Assembly (NCBI RefSeq): GCF_000633635.1 | Contig: NZ_AYPQ01000006.1 | Coordinates: 62,001 to 126,000 of the forward strand | DNA length: 64,000 bases | Source: Enterococcus crotali | GTDB taxonomy: Bacteria; Bacillota; Bacilli; Lactobacillales; Enterococcaceae | Direction of reading: 5' to 3' | In this document: one piece after another, positions 36,647-46,164 of the stretch | How the letters are laid out: every line of letters starts with the position of its first letter | Position numbering within the stretch: position 1 is the first letter of the stretch | The notes under the pieces: generated by a model | The model's input: the letters and a program-made list of their open reading frames with translations, nothing else | Database searches by the model: none | What the model was told of the DNA's origin: nothing | Position numbers and translations under genes: made by a program

Positions 36647-37477
36647 TTAAAAAATTCCTATTAAAGAACCTAAAATCCCAACAAGTGCCATCCCTCCAAG
36701 AATCGCTAAAGGTTTCACTTCTTTTTTCAAAAGATAGAAGACCGCTCCAAATGTCGCTAATGGCAATAGTTTAGGCATGATATCATCAAAAATGCTCTGC
36801 ACTGTTACAGCTGTTTCACCACTGCCGCTGATCGTAACTGGAATCGATATATCGATCATCGAAGCTGTCATCCCACCAACTACCATCAAGCCAATGATCG
36901 AAGCACCTAAAGTCAAGCTTTCCATCATTCCATTCGCTTGAATCTTTTTCAAAAAACCTGTTCCTAATTTATAGCCCCACCCTGTGAAGAGATAGCGCAA
37001 AATAATATGTGGGACGTTAAAAATCAGTAAGAACAAAATCGGTCCTAAAACATTTCCTTGTAAAGCGAGTGAAGTTCCAACTCCAGTTGCGATCAAGCGT
37101 AATGTTCCCCAGAAAAATGAATCCCCTAAGCCAGCTAAAGGTCCCATCAGTGAAGTTTTAATGCTATCGATCGTGCTGACATCAAATTGTTCATCAAGTA
37201 CATTTTCTTCTTCCATCGCCGTATTGATCCCTAAAATCAATGTCACAATATGGGGGGTGGTATTGAAAAAGGCTAAATGACGTTTCAGCGCATGAGCCAT
37301 ATCAGCTTTTTTAGGATACAATTTCTTCAAAATCGGAATCATTGCAAACACATATGCCATATTCATTTGACGCTCGTAATTCCAAGAAAATTCCATTTGG
37401 AAAGACCGCCAGAAAACACTATTCAATTCTTTTTTAGTGATCAACTTTTCAGTTTGTTCCTTAGAAGTCTTCGTCAT
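36647..37477 (-). CDS. gfrD: Mannose-family PTS enzyme IID (GfrD)
   Basis: A 276-residue IID membrane subunit. The family N-terminal motif (WSFQMEFSWNYERQMNMAYVFAM-like, about 21-43, here FWRSFQMEFSWNYERQM), MGPLAGLGDSFFWGTLR (about 110-126) and several hydrophobic segments are present. It forms the sugar channel with IIC. The ATG at 37477 overlaps the end of the IIC gene by 17 bases and has GGGGAGG nine bases upstream. Substrate assignment comes from the deglycase genes downstream. Confidence 0.9.
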   Translation of the reverse strand: MTKTSKEQTEKLITKKELNSVFWRSFQMEFSWNYERQMNMAYVFAMIPILKKLYPKKADMAHALKRHLAFFNTTPHIVTLILGINTAMEEENVLDEQFDVSTIDSIKTSLMGPLAGLGDSFFWGTLRLIATGVGTSLALQGNVLGPILFLLIFNVPHIILRYLFTGWGYKLGTGFLKKIQANGMMESLTLGASIIGLMVVGGMTASMIDISIPVTISGSGETAVTVQSIFDDIMPKLLPLATFGAVFYLLKKEVKPLAILGGMALVGILGSLIGIF

Positions 37478-38249
37478 CGTCAATAACCTCCCCGTTTGAT
37501 GTTTGGATCATTTCTTTGCCTTTATTGTGATTCATGATATTAACCACGATCACAGCTGTGATCGCACCTAAAATTGCGATTCCTGTAACTGGAATTTCGA
37601 AATAAGCCATCAAAGCAAAACCTAAAAAGAAATACGGTGCTACTTGTTTGTTGATCAATAAACGTGCCAACATTGCAAAACCAAGTGCTGGAATAATTCC
37701 CGTTGCAACGGATAAGCCATGCTGAACAAACTCAGGAATCATATCCAATAAACCTTTGATCGTGTTACTCCCTACAGCAAATGAAATGGAAACAATTAGT
37801 GCCAACATCAGTGACAAGCCAAAACCAGCCGCCAAATGCATTCGCTCTACCCCTTTATAATTTCCATCATCCGCGTAATTATCAGCTTTTTGACTCATTG
37901 TTGGGATCACCAAACCTAAATAAACGTTTTTCAAAATCAGTGTTAATGTTGCGATCGGTAAGCCTAAAACCAAAGCCGTTTCTGTTCCAGCCCCTGCCGT
38001 AATCGCGAATGCAGTTCCTAAAATTCCACCTGTCACCACATCCGGCGGAATCGATGCTCCTACTGAAAATGAACCAATAAATGCTAATTCCAACGTTGCC
38101 CCCATAATAATACCTGTTTTAAGATCCCCTAAAACGATCCCTGTAAATAATCCGGTCACGATCGGTCGTGATAAAAGTGACGTGCCTAACGCATACTCAG
38201 ACTGAGCAATAAATGCAATAACTCCTAACAAAATTGCTTGTACAATCAT
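37461..38249 (-). CDS. gfrC: Mannose-family PTS enzyme IIC (GfrC)
   Basis: A 262-residue polytopic IIC subunit with about seven or eight hydrophobic segments. The family block GDLKTGIIMGATLELAFIGSFSVGASIPPDV (about 41-71) is conserved; it is quoted here in part as GATLELAFIG and GASIPPDV. An acidic tail (IDDDEDF) ends it. It sits between IIB and IID in the usual order and overlaps gfrD. Transports the glycated-lysine substrate together with IID (inference from context). Confidence 0.9.
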   Translation of the reverse strand: MIVQAILLGVIAFIAQSEYALGTSLLSRPIVTGLFTGIVLGDLKTGIIMGATLELAFIGSFSVGASIPPDVVTGGILGTAFAITAGAGTETALVLGLPIATLTLILKNVYLGLVIPTMSQKADNYADDGNYKGVERMHLAAGFGLSLMLALIVSISFAVGSNTIKGLLDMIPEFVQHGLSVATGIIPALGFAMLARLLINKQVAPYFFLGFALMAYFEIPVTGIAILGAITAVIVVNIMNHNKGKEMIQTSNGEVIDDDEDF

Positions 38250-38263
38250 TTTGATCTTCCTTT

Positions 38264-38734
38264 CTAAAATGCATCTAAAGCAGCAACTTTTTTATCATTG
38301 GGGACTTGTCTGATTTCAACAGCAACACCTTCAGCGATTAACTCTTTGACTAAACTTTCCTCAACTGCGGTTATATTGACCGCTTTAGAAATATTTCTGG
38401 TCCCTTCTCTGACTTTCATTCCACCAAGATTGATCTGCTTGATTTCAGGACAAGATTTCGCTAATTTATATGCATCTTCAACACTTTCAACAACAATAAA
38501 TAACTTATACTTATCCGTCACACCACTTTGCAAGGCACTGATTGAATCCTCAATATTTTTGATCACCAATTTAACACCAGCAGGTTTTGCTAATTTAATC
38601 GTCGTTTTACGGATATCATTTTGTGGTACATCATCATTGGCAATCAAAATGCAATCTACACCTAAACTTTGTGTCCACGAAAAGGCAACTTGTCCATGTA
38701 ATAAACGATGATCCACACGTACTAATTTAATCAT
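38264..38734 (-). CDS. gfrB: Mannose-family PTS enzyme IIB (GfrB)
   Basis: A 156-residue cytoplasmic IIB domain. The phosphorylation motif DHRLLHGQVAFSW has the active His near residue 14, and IANDDVPQND follows. It passes phosphate from IIA to the incoming sugar. Spaced 19 bases from gfrA and 14 from gfrC in one operon. Confidence 0.92.
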   Translation of the reverse strand: MIKLVRVDHRLLHGQVAFSWTQSLGVDCILIANDDVPQNDIRKTTIKLAKPAGVKLVIKNIEDSISALQSGVTDKYKLFIVVESVEDAYKLAKSCPEIKQINLGGMKVREGTRNISKAVNITAVEESLVKELIAEGVAVEIRQVPNDKKVAALDAF

Positions 38735-38753
38735 GATTAACTTCCTTTCTCTT

Positions 38754-39170
38754 TTAAAATTCTTCTTCGTCGTCTTTTACTTTTAATGCATTACAATATT
38801 GAATCGTTTCCTGAGAAGTTTTTATTGCTTGAGTGATCAATTTTTCCAAAGAGACTGCATTTTCTAATTGGGTATACAGTTCAATCAATAATGATAAATT
38901 CAATCCAGAAATTAAATGCACATTCGGCTGTTCAACATATTTGAAAAACTCATTATTCACGCTACCACCAAATATATCTGTGATGATCAACAATTCATTT
39001 TCATGATTTTCATTGATCGTCTTTTCCACCGTAGTACCTAAATCAAACCCTTCTTCCATATAGGCACAAATAACTTCTACATTCGTTGCTTTTCCACAAA
39101 TCAGTTCTAAAGAAGTTCTAATACCTTGCGCAAAATTTCCGTGTGTTGCTAAAATAATTTTTCTTGCCAT
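38754..39170 (-). CDS. gfrA: Mannose-family PTS enzyme IIA (GfrA)
   Basis: A 138-residue IIA protein. ILATHGNFAQGI holds the phospho-His near residue 10, and the IITDIFGGSVNN segment (about 78-89) is typical of the family. It takes phosphate from HPr and is the first gene after the sigma-54 promoter. The ATG at 39170 has GAGGTG six bases upstream; the GTG at 39179 is less likely. Confidence 0.92.
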   Translation of the reverse strand: MARKIILATHGNFAQGIRTSLELICGKATNVEVICAYMEEGFDLGTTVEKTINENHENELLIITDIFGGSVNNEFFKYVEQPNVHLISGLNLSLLIELYTQLENAVSLEKLITQAIKTSQETIQYCNALKVKDDEEEF

Positions 39171-39199
39171 CCCGCTCACCTCACTTACACTTTATTAAT

Positions 39200-39215
39200 A
39201 GCAAAAAGGGTGCCA
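39200..39215 (-). promoter_or_regulatory. Sigma-54 promoter of the gfr operon
   Basis: On the minus strand TGGCACCCTTTTTGCT is an exact match to the sigma-54 consensus TGGCAC-N5-TTGCW. Transcription should start near 39190, about 20 bases before gfrA. The -24 arm is the right arm of the activator gene terminator hairpin. A LevR-type sigma-54 activator is encoded immediately upstream. Confidence 0.92.
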
Positions 39216-39232
39216 ACTTTAGTGGCACCCTT
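39206..39232 (-). terminator. Terminator of the activator gene, overlapping the sigma-54 promoter
   Basis: AAGGGTGCCA / TGGCACCCTT 10-bp stem, loop of seven, then TTTTTGC on the minus strand, eleven bases after the gfrR stop. Confidence 0.85.
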
Positions 39233-39242
39233 GATTTATTGA

Positions 39243-42013
39243 TTAAAAATCAGTTTCAGCACTGATATATTCAGTGTTTTCAAATAAAACATCATGAACA
39301 TAAGAAAGCTCTGAATCTGGAATATTGACACTATAGACTTTCTCGATGACACTAAAGGCTTCTTTGATGTCCTTTAACTCTTTTTCGTGACACTCCTGTA
39401 AAGTGTCAAAACCACTATAAACTTCGATCGGTACATTGCGGATCAATCGTTCAACCAAACAGCTTACATGAACATACAACGCTAACTTTCGATCGTTGGT
39501 AATACGATGACCCCAGCGTTCTTCTAGCTGTTTCATAAATTCTTCAATTTGTTCAATGATTTTTTCTGTATCCAGAATCGTCACAGATTGAATCACACGA
39601 TCTAATGAAAAATTACGAATCAGCTGATTACTAAATTCTTGCTGAGAATCCAGGACTAGCTCTTTTTTCAACCACTCTAACAAGTTTTCGATCCCAATTC
39701 CGGCGATCAAATCCTCTAATGAAACAAAAGGGATATTTTCCACGGCTGGATTGGCTGTACCAACGATCCCCAGCACATCATACAATGAAAAAGCTTTTTC
39801 AAATTCAACGGGATCACGTAACTGACGGAATTCACATGGAATAAGTTTTACAGCAGTTGTATCTGGTAAACTTTTTTCAAGTAAATTACTAATTTGAACA
39901 GCTGTCCCAATACCGGTAGCGCAAGTCGTGAGAATGATTTTTTCTTTTTTCGTTTCCGGTTGAATAATTTCCCACTGATACTGATGACGATCGATCGCCT
40001 TGGCTGGGATCTCAACAAGTTGCTGTTGTCTTTGGATTCCTTCTCCCACCGCAATCGCTAAACTAGTTGTTACATTATTCATCAATACAATGGGTGCATT
40101 GGATTCTTTGGCAAAATAACGATGGATTTCCTTTAATGACCCCATATCAAATAAAATGATCAAGCCGTTTGATGTATCATTTCGTTCAATGTATTGCATC
40201 AGCTTTTCCGCAATTTTCTTTGGCGTGACATCGAGCGGCATATCGAAAGATTGAAACAACAATTCATTCAACATCCGATTAGCCACATTTGCAATACTGC
40301 TAGCTGTAGCGTAGCCATGTGCCACGATCACCGCTTTAGGATAAGCAGTTTCCTTGGTATAGCCTAGATTATCAATATAAACAGATAAAATAATCCGATC
40401 CATACTGGAAACTTCAATATCCAATGACGTTTTGACTAGATTTAAAATTTGCTCTGCATATCGATAACTACTCGGTAGCTTAGCTTTGATATCCAGTAAA
40501 AAGCTCTCGATCAACTGAACCATCTCAACTTCTGGCAGCCATTCTACATAACGTCGTTGAAACAGATAGTGACTGATTGCATACACTAAGCTTCCATTGA
40601 AACTAATTTGATAAGCAGATTCAATTTTTTCTAGCATCTGCCGCACATGCTGAGTAATAAATAGCAACATCTCATGCTTTTGGTCTCTTTTTGTTTCAAA
40701 TAATAAATAATCAAAAAGATAATCAATTTCCTTTGAAATCAAGCCTACTGAAGTGTTTAGTTCTGATTGGTTATGAACATAAGTTAGCAAAATTTTTTCA
40801 TAACTTTGAATAATTCTCTTTTGTTCTGGTTCACTTTCTTCAATTAAATAGTCCAAGTTACTTTGACTATCGATTCTTAAAAGTGAGTCGGCATCTGAAA
40901 ACGTCGTTTCATGATTTTCTGCTAGCAAATCACTAGGTAATGAATGCAAGGTGATCGGGATTTGTATTTTTTCATGATTGACAGTAAAACTTTTAGCTGT
41001 AATAATCTTGATCAGATTTTTCAATTCCCCTACATTCCCTTTGTATGAACGATTTTCTAGAATTTTGATGACCTGTGGTGAAACGAGTAACGGTCTCAAA
41101 ATGGTTTGCTGTTCTTCAAAGAAAGAGCGAATAATCAACTGTTTTCGTTCCGCCTGAGTCCGTTCATTAAGCGCTGGAATTTTGATTTGAACTGGAATTC
41201 GTCTTAAAAATGTCGTTAAAAAGGTACTGCTCACCTCTTCCGTCGTTGCAAAAGCCAATCGGCAATTAACTGCGATCGGATGATTACTTTCCCCCATTTT
41301 ATAAATAATTCCTTGATCCAGAAAAGTGAATAATTTTTCTTGTCCTTCTGCACTTAATCGATGAACTTCATCCAAAAATAGAAAACCATCTGTTGCTGCT
41401 TCAAAAGCACCCACTCTTTCAGTATCCGCTCCAGTGAATGCTCCTTTTACATGACCAAACAAATGGCTTGTCAATAATTCCGGGTTATCTGCATACTGCG
41501 CACAATTCACAGTGATAAATGGTGCATCACTAATCAATAGATCATTTGCTAAACAAAATTGATAGAGCAATTGAACTAAATAGCTTTTGCCTGTACCACT
41601 TTCTCCAGTCAACAGTAGCGGTAACCCACCATTTGGGTAGAGCGCTGCCATTTTTAGTTGTTCGATGGTTTGCGCTAAGCTGCCACGATTACCGATCACA
41701 TTTTGGAAAAAATCAATTTTCTTATCAAAAATCGGCTTCTCCTTTTCTATATCTGATAAATTTTGATAATACGAACTTTTTAGCGGATAATTTTGTAGCT
41801 CGAACGTTTTTTTATGAAAAAAGTAAACAGGACGTGTATTAACCTTTACTAAGATTCCTTCATCTGCAAGCTGGTTTAGATAATGGCTTGCTGTATTTCG
41901 TTTGATTGAGAATTTTTCAGCAATATCGGATGCTGAAAAATATCGCTTACATTTTCAGGATTGAAAAAAGATGTTTGATTTTTTAGATAGTCTAACAGTT
42001 TTTCTTTTAACAT
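39243..42013 (-). CDS. gfrR: LevR-type sigma-54 activator of the gfr operon, frameshifted in its HTH
   Basis: If repaired, ~923 residues. Order: N-terminal winged helix (SASDIAEKFSIKRNTASHYL), AAA+ domain (GESGTGKS Walker A; GHVKGAFTGA, the sigma-54 contact loop; FLFLDEVHRL Walker B), PRD1, a mannose-type EIIA-like domain (VIVAHGYATASS), an EIIB-like domain (TTCATGIGTA) and PRD2. The start at 42013 follows AGGAGG. The frame breaks after VSDIF, at 41936-41940, where T5 stands for an expected T6; the frame from 41931 onward is then open to 39243. As given, an internal start would make a protein lacking its DNA-binding domain. PRD/EII modules imply control by PTS phosphorylation. Confidence 0.9.
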
Positions 42014-42178
42014 ATGATCCCTCCTGCCTTCATCATAGCGAATGTTTTTATAAAAATAAATCTCTTTTTTCATCAGAAATCAAATTTATTTTCTTATTCT
42101 AACGATACGTTGACTATACGTGCAAAAAGTGAAATATTTGGATCTGATATTAGAAACACTCTTGTGTTCGAATTAAAA

Positions 42179-42213
42179 AAAGATGTTCCGCTTTTAAAAG
42201 CCTGAACATCTTT
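42179..42213. terminator. Terminator downstream of mtnN
   Basis: AAAGATGTTC / GAACATCTTT stem with an inner GCTTTTAAAAGC, between mtnN and the gfrR promoter region (42014-42178). Confidence 0.85.
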
Positions 42214-42218
42214 ATACC

Positions 42219-42926
42219 CTATGAATTATCTTCTGCCACTATCTGAATGAAGCGTTTCGTCTCTTGATACGCATGAAGTGCAGCCTTTTCTAAATGATTG
42301 TCAAAAGACTCCGCGGCTTCAACTCCGGCAATATCGGAAATCCCACGAATATTCACGACAGGAATATCATAAAAACTCGCAACTTGTGCGATTGCAGTAC
42401 TTTCCATATCAGAGGCTCTTGCTTCTGGAAAAAGCTCCTTCACCTTTGTCACGAATTCCGCTTCACTCATAAAGGAATCAGCTGTTACGATCAATCCTTT
42501 GTGTAAACCATATGCTTTAGGCTTTTCTAAGGACTCAAAAATAGCCAACCATTTTTGACTCAACCTGTAGTCTATTGGCATTTGCGGCACTTGCCCAAAC
42601 GCATAATCAAAGCCAGTCGCATCCACATCGCTATAGGTAAGTGTTGTTCCATAAACAACATCACCTATTTCAACTTCACTCAAAAAACCACCTGCTGAAC
42701 CTGTATTAATGATCACATCAGGTCGAATCGTTTCACAAACTAAACTAGCAGAAGCTGCTGCATTGGCTTTACCGATCCCCGTTTCCACTAAGAATAAAGA
42801 ATAACCTGGCTGACCTATTACTTCTTCGATCACGGTTTTGCCTCGTCTCAAAATCAAGTCCGACTGATAGGAACCTCTAAAAGGGGCTAATTCTTCCTGC
42901 ATTGCTGCTGCTATAGCGATTTTCAT
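42219..42926 (-). CDS. mtnN: 5'-Methylthioadenosine/S-adenosylhomocysteine nucleosidase
   Basis: A 235-residue nucleoside hydrolase (Pfs) that cleaves the adenine from MTA and SAH, giving S-ribosylhomocysteine for LuxS. Catalytic Glu in AAMQEELAPF (about 8-17), VNTGSAGG-like INTGSAGGF (about 74-82) and the ASDMESTAIAQV motif with catalytic Asp are present. It overlaps the end of metQ (ATGA), so it is co-translated. Last gene of the T-box-controlled operon. Confidence 0.96.
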   Translation of the reverse strand: MKIAIAAAMQEELAPFRGSYQSDLILRRGKTVIEEVIGQPGYSLFLVETGIGKANAAASASLVCETIRPDVIINTGSAGGFLSEVEIGDVVYGTTLTYSDVDATGFDYAFGQVPQMPIDYRLSQKWLAIFESLEKPKAYGLHKGLIVTADSFMSEAEFVTKVKELFPEARASDMESTAIAQVASFYDIPVVNIRGISDIAGVEAAESFDNHLEKAALHAYQETKRFIQIVAEDNS

Positions 42927-43789
42927 TTATCTGCCTCCCACAGTTTCCCGATATCTTCTTGCACATCGACTTTCGTCCCGCCAAAATGTTCTTTTATATA
43001 GTCTTTAACTTCTTGGCTATGATAAAGTTCTGCTAGTTTCTTTAACGCCTGATCCTGTTGACGGTTTTCTGTGGTTACTAAAACATTGATGCTTTGCTGC
43101 GTATTTTCATCGATTTCTTCTTTAAACAAAGCATCTTGCAAAACATTTAAGCCGCCTTCAAACGCAATTGTATTACTGATCAAAGCTAGATCGACATCTT
43201 GTAACACTCTTGGTCCAGTGGTATCATCGATCATTTTAAACTCTAACTGCTTAGGATTTTCAATGATATCAGATGGTGTGCCTGTTCCATTATCAAAATC
43301 CTTGGCTAATTTGATCAAACCAGCTGTTTCCATCAAGCGTAACCCACGTGCCGTATTCGCTGGATTATCTGCGATTGCAACGACTGCTCCGTCTTTGATG
43401 TCTGAAACTGATTTGTATTTATCCGAATAAATTCCCATCGGTTCCATATAGGTCGTCGCAATCGGCACTAATTTTTGATCGCTATCTTGATTAAAACTGT
43501 TTAAATAGCCTAAAGATTGGAAAGCATTCACATCAACTTGCTCTTCGACCGTCGCATTATTCAGTTGAGGACCGCCATTGATTTCTTTCACTTCAATCGT
43601 TAAATCAGCTTTCTTAGCTAAATCTGAATCTGCAATAAATCGCCAGATATCAGCATCACTGTCTACTGATCCTAAAACAATTTTGGTTGTTTCATTCTGT
43701 TCTTTACTTGCCTCTTCTTTATTCTGACTGTTACAACCCGTCACTAAAAACAAAGCCGCTAAGAGGCCAAATCCAATCCACTTTTTCAT
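42923..43789 (-). CDS. metQ: Methionine ABC transporter substrate-binding lipoprotein
   Basis: A 288-residue NlpA/MetQ lipoprotein. Signal peptide 1-18 with lipobox LVTGC (lipidated Cys19) anchors it to the membrane outer face. Family blocks: VEQVDVNAFQSLGYL, PANTARGLRLMETAGLI, and the C-terminal VKDYIKEHFGGT. The ATG at 43789 has AAGGAG upstream. No metN or metI gene is adjacent, so the ATPase and permease must be encoded elsewhere. Cognate ligand may be D/L-methionine; the T-box and neighbours support this. Confidence 0.92.
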   Translation of the reverse strand: MKKWIGFGLLAALFLVTGCNSQNKEEASKEQNETTKIVLGSVDSDADIWRFIADSDLAKKADLTIEVKEINGGPQLNNATVEEQVDVNAFQSLGYLNSFNQDSDQKLVPIATTYMEPMGIYSDKYKSVSDIKDGAVVAIADNPANTARGLRLMETAGLIKLAKDFDNGTGTPSDIIENPKQLEFKMIDDTTGPRVLQDVDLALISNTIAFEGGLNVLQDALFKEEIDENTQQSINVLVTTENRQQDQALKKLAELYHSQEVKDYIKEHFGGTKVDVQEDIGKLWEADK

Positions 43790-43823
43790 AACAGTCTCCT
43801 TCAACTATTTACTATGATTCAAC

Positions 43824-44297
43824 CTAAATGATATCTCGCTCAAAAGCCGCTGTACTGATTCCTTGAGCCAATACTAATTTAGCCCATTCTTTTGCTGAAA
43901 AAAGAGAATGATCTTTATAATTCCCACAACTTTTTGCATCCGTCCCTTGAACGTCAGACCATTGAATTTCCTCTATGATTTGAGTTAACGTTTCTTTTAA
44001 CGCTTGTCCAACTTTTTGCGCTGGATAATTGCCCCAAACAATCAAATGAAACCCTGTGCGACAACCAAACGGTGAAACATCAATGATTCCATCTAAACGA
44101 TCCCGCAATAAATCAGCTAGTAAATGCTCTAACGTATGAATCGCCGCTGTCGGAATTTCTGCTTGATTTGGTTGGGCAAAACGCAAATCGTAATTAGTGA
44201 TTTCGTCTCCTTTTTTCCCAACCTCTGTCGTAATCACTCGCACATAAGGAGCAATCACTTTATTATGATCTAATGTAAAACTTTCAACCTCTGCCAT
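43824..44297 (-). CDS. luxS: S-ribosylhomocysteine lyase (AI-2 synthase)
   Basis: A 157-residue metalloenzyme converting S-ribosylhomocysteine to homocysteine and DPD, the precursor of autoinducer-2. Metal ligands His54 and His58 in [10 protein letters not shown] and a Cys in KSCGNYKDH (near 123) are present, as is the conserved [11 protein letters not shown]. The family N-terminus is [11 protein letters not shown], so the ATG at 44297 is chosen. An in-frame ATG at 44309 abuts the ribosome site GGAAGG, and the GTG at 44303 is possible too. Next to mtnN and a MetE-like gene, it completes SAH recycling to methionine. Confidence 0.96.
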   Translation of the reverse strand: MAEVESFTLDHNKVIAPYVRVITTEVGKKGDEITNYDLRFAQPNQAEIPTAAIHTLEHLLADLLRDRLDGIIDVSPFGCRTGFHLIVWGNYPAQKVGQALKETLTQIIEEIQWSDVQGTDAKSCGNYKDHSLFSAKEWAKLVLAQGISTAAFERDII

Positions 44298-44330
44298 GGT
44301 CACACTCATCCTTCCAGTTCACTATTTTGC

Positions 44331-45443
44331 TTAACCCCAAACCTCATTCGCCACATCAATCACTAACGCTAGCTTTTTCCACTGATCTTCCTCAGTCAAA
44401 ATATTGCCTTCTTCTGTTGATGCAAATCCACATTGAGGACTTAAACTCAAGCGCTCCAAGGGAACAAATTTACTTGCCTCTTTAATTCTATTCACTAAGG
44501 TTTCCTTCTCTTCTAACGTACCATCCTTACTCGTAACCAAACCTAAAACCACTTGTTTATCTTCTGGAACAAAACGTAACGGCTCAAAATCCCCAGAACG
44601 CTCATCATCAAATTCCAAGAAAAAGGCCTCAACCTTTTGATTACCTAATAGTGTATCTGCGACCGGCTCATAGCCGCCAGAAGTGGCCCATGTTGAATGG
44701 TAGTTACCACGACATACATGAGTTGTTACATGTAAATCTTCTGGTAAATCAACGATCGCATCATTATTCAAACGTAAATACAACTCTTGCAACGCTTGGG
44801 TATCATATTCCCCATTAGTCATCGTCGTCCAAAAATTCTTATCCACTAACATGCCCCATGTACAATCATCTAATTTTATATCCCGACAACCTAAATCATA
44901 TAAAGCTAAAATCGTTTCCCGATACGCCTTAGCAATATCTTGATATAAAACTTCTCGATCTGGATAAAATTCATCAACCTTTTCTTCATTAGAACTACGA
45001 ACTAACTCCGCTAACAACTGTGCTGGTGCAGGTATACTTTGACGAACAGGTGTCCCATCCGCAATTTCAGTCAAAAATTCGTATTCTTCAAAAACCGGAT
45101 GCTCTGGATTAAAAGCGATTTTTCCAGTCAAACGTGCTGAATCAGCTCTTGTTTCTTCTCCATGAAATAAATAGCCTTGATCCATTACATTATGCTCAAC
45201 CCCTTTAAAGCCCCAGAAAAAATCAAGATGCCAGTAACTACGACGGAACTCCCCATCACTGATGACTTGTAAGCCGATTTCCTTTTGTTTTGCGACTAAA
45301 TCCCGAATGGCTTGATCTTCGATTGCTTTTAATTCATCTGCTGAAATTGCACCAGAAACAAACTCTTCCCGCGCCTTTTTTAACGATTCCGGACGTAAAA
45401 AACTTCCTACGATTTCATAACGATGTACTGAATTTTGACACAT
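44331..45443 (-). CDS. MetE-like cobalamin-independent methionine synthase family protein
   Basis: A 370-residue protein covering only the C-terminal-type domain of MetE (YxjG/YxjH group). Key parts: RYEIVGSFLRP at the N-terminus, GLQVISDGEFRRSYWHLDF (about 51-70), DIKLDDCTWG, and a zinc-site pattern THVCRGNYHSTW (His and Cys, about 240-251) with a later SLSPQCGFAST Cys. Such short members likely make methionine from homocysteine with an unidentified methyl donor. First gene behind the Met T-box. The ATG at 45443 is chosen because GAGGGG lies ten bases upstream. Confidence 0.9.
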   Translation of the reverse strand: MCQNSVHRYEIVGSFLRPESLKKAREEFVSGAISADELKAIEDQAIRDLVAKQKEIGLQVISDGEFRRSYWHLDFFWGFKGVEHNVMDQGYLFHGEETRADSARLTGKIAFNPEHPVFEEYEFLTEIADGTPVRQSIPAPAQLLAELVRSSNEEKVDEFYPDREVLYQDIAKAYRETILALYDLGCRDIKLDDCTWGMLVDKNFWTTMTNGEYDTQALQELYLRLNNDAIVDLPEDLHVTTHVCRGNYHSTWATSGGYEPVADTLLGNQKVEAFFLEFDDERSGDFEPLRFVPEDKQVVLGLVTSKDGTLEEKETLVNRIKEASKFVPLERLSLSPQCGFASTEEGNILTEEDQWKKLALVIDVANEVWG

Positions 45444-45476
45444 AATTAATTTCCCCCTCATTTTTTAAATAGAAAA

Positions 45477-45774
45477 CAAAAAAATCCCTAGAAAAGTCAA
45501 AGACTCTTCTAAGGATGTAATAAACATACATGGTACCACCTTAATTCACAAAAATCATAGGATTTTTGCCTCTACTCTAATACGCCGCCACTGCTTGATA
45601 TTAGGATTCTTGCTAACGGGAATAACCGTGCACCTCTAAAATAATCTCTCGAAATGCCCACTCAAAAGCCATTTTCAAATTCGTTTTCTTCCGCCTCTTT
45701 TCAGCTACCAAGGCTCTCTTTTAGAAATTCCACAGAATTTTACTTTCTTTTTCTACGTGTTTTTTTATTTATTT
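45477..45774 (-). promoter_or_regulatory. T-box leader, methionine specifier
   Basis: Minus-strand leader RNA of ~300 nt. Stem I carries GGTAGCTGAAAAGAGGC, and a specifier loop reads AAAATGGC followed by TTTTGAGTGG; ATG suggests tRNA-Met sensing. The T-box AAGGTGGTACC (near 45535-45545) is followed by a terminator, TCCTTAGAAGAGTC / GACTTTTCTAGGGA then TTTTTTT, ending near 45477. Uncharged tRNA-Met would favour the antiterminator and switch on the metE-like-luxS-metQ-mtnN operon. Confidence 0.93.
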
Positions 45775-45780
45775 TTAATT

Positions 45781-45809
45781 ATGATAGCAGATGGTTTTTG
45801 TGATGTCAA
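45781..45809 (-). promoter_or_regulatory. Sigma-A promoter of the T-box operon
   Basis: TTGACA (-35, minus strand, at 45804-45809), 17-base spacer, TATCAT (-10, at 45781-45786). Predicted start near 45774. Confidence 0.85.
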
Positions 45810-45877
45810 ATGAATAATTAAAAAAATGAAGCTACTTAGCATAGTAATCATTTATAATATACATTTGGAGGATGAGA

Positions 45878-46164
45878 ATGAAAGATAAACTAAAAAAAAT
45901 GTTTCAATCATTTTTGGTTTACTTTTAATAATAACTACTAGCCTTTTGGCAAATTATTACAGTAACTATCACTCTGTCTAGGAGCTATTTCTAAAATCGA
46001 TCTTGCTGATAACAACTATAATAAGAACATCCAGACACTGTAACAGTTTAGCAAAAAAATTAATTATTCCAGTATTATCCCAAATAAGCAAAAATGGAGA
46101 AATCCTGACTTTTTCTATTATCGATCTAGAACATCTTTCGACTTTTAATGCTGAAAAAATTTGA
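45878..46164 (+). pseudogene. Decayed gene for a small secreted or membrane protein
   Basis: A good ribosome site (GGAGGATGAGA) precedes ATG at 45878, but the frame stops after 16 codons. Adding one A to the A8 run at 45892-45899 gives a signal-like segment, VSIIFGLLLIITTSLLANYY. Coding-like stretches continue in other frames: LGAISKIDLADNNYNKNIQTL, quoted in part as AISKIDLADNNYNKNI, then LAKKLIIPVLSQISKNGEIL and FSIIDLEHLSTFNAEKI, ending at 46164. At least three frame changes are needed, so this is decay rather than one read error. The family is not recognised. Confidence 0.5.

Noticed and set aside
39200-39215. Sigma-A promoter for gfrA
   Set aside because: No TTGACA/TATAAT pair at suitable spacing; the exact sigma-54 consensus and the LevR-type activator fit better.
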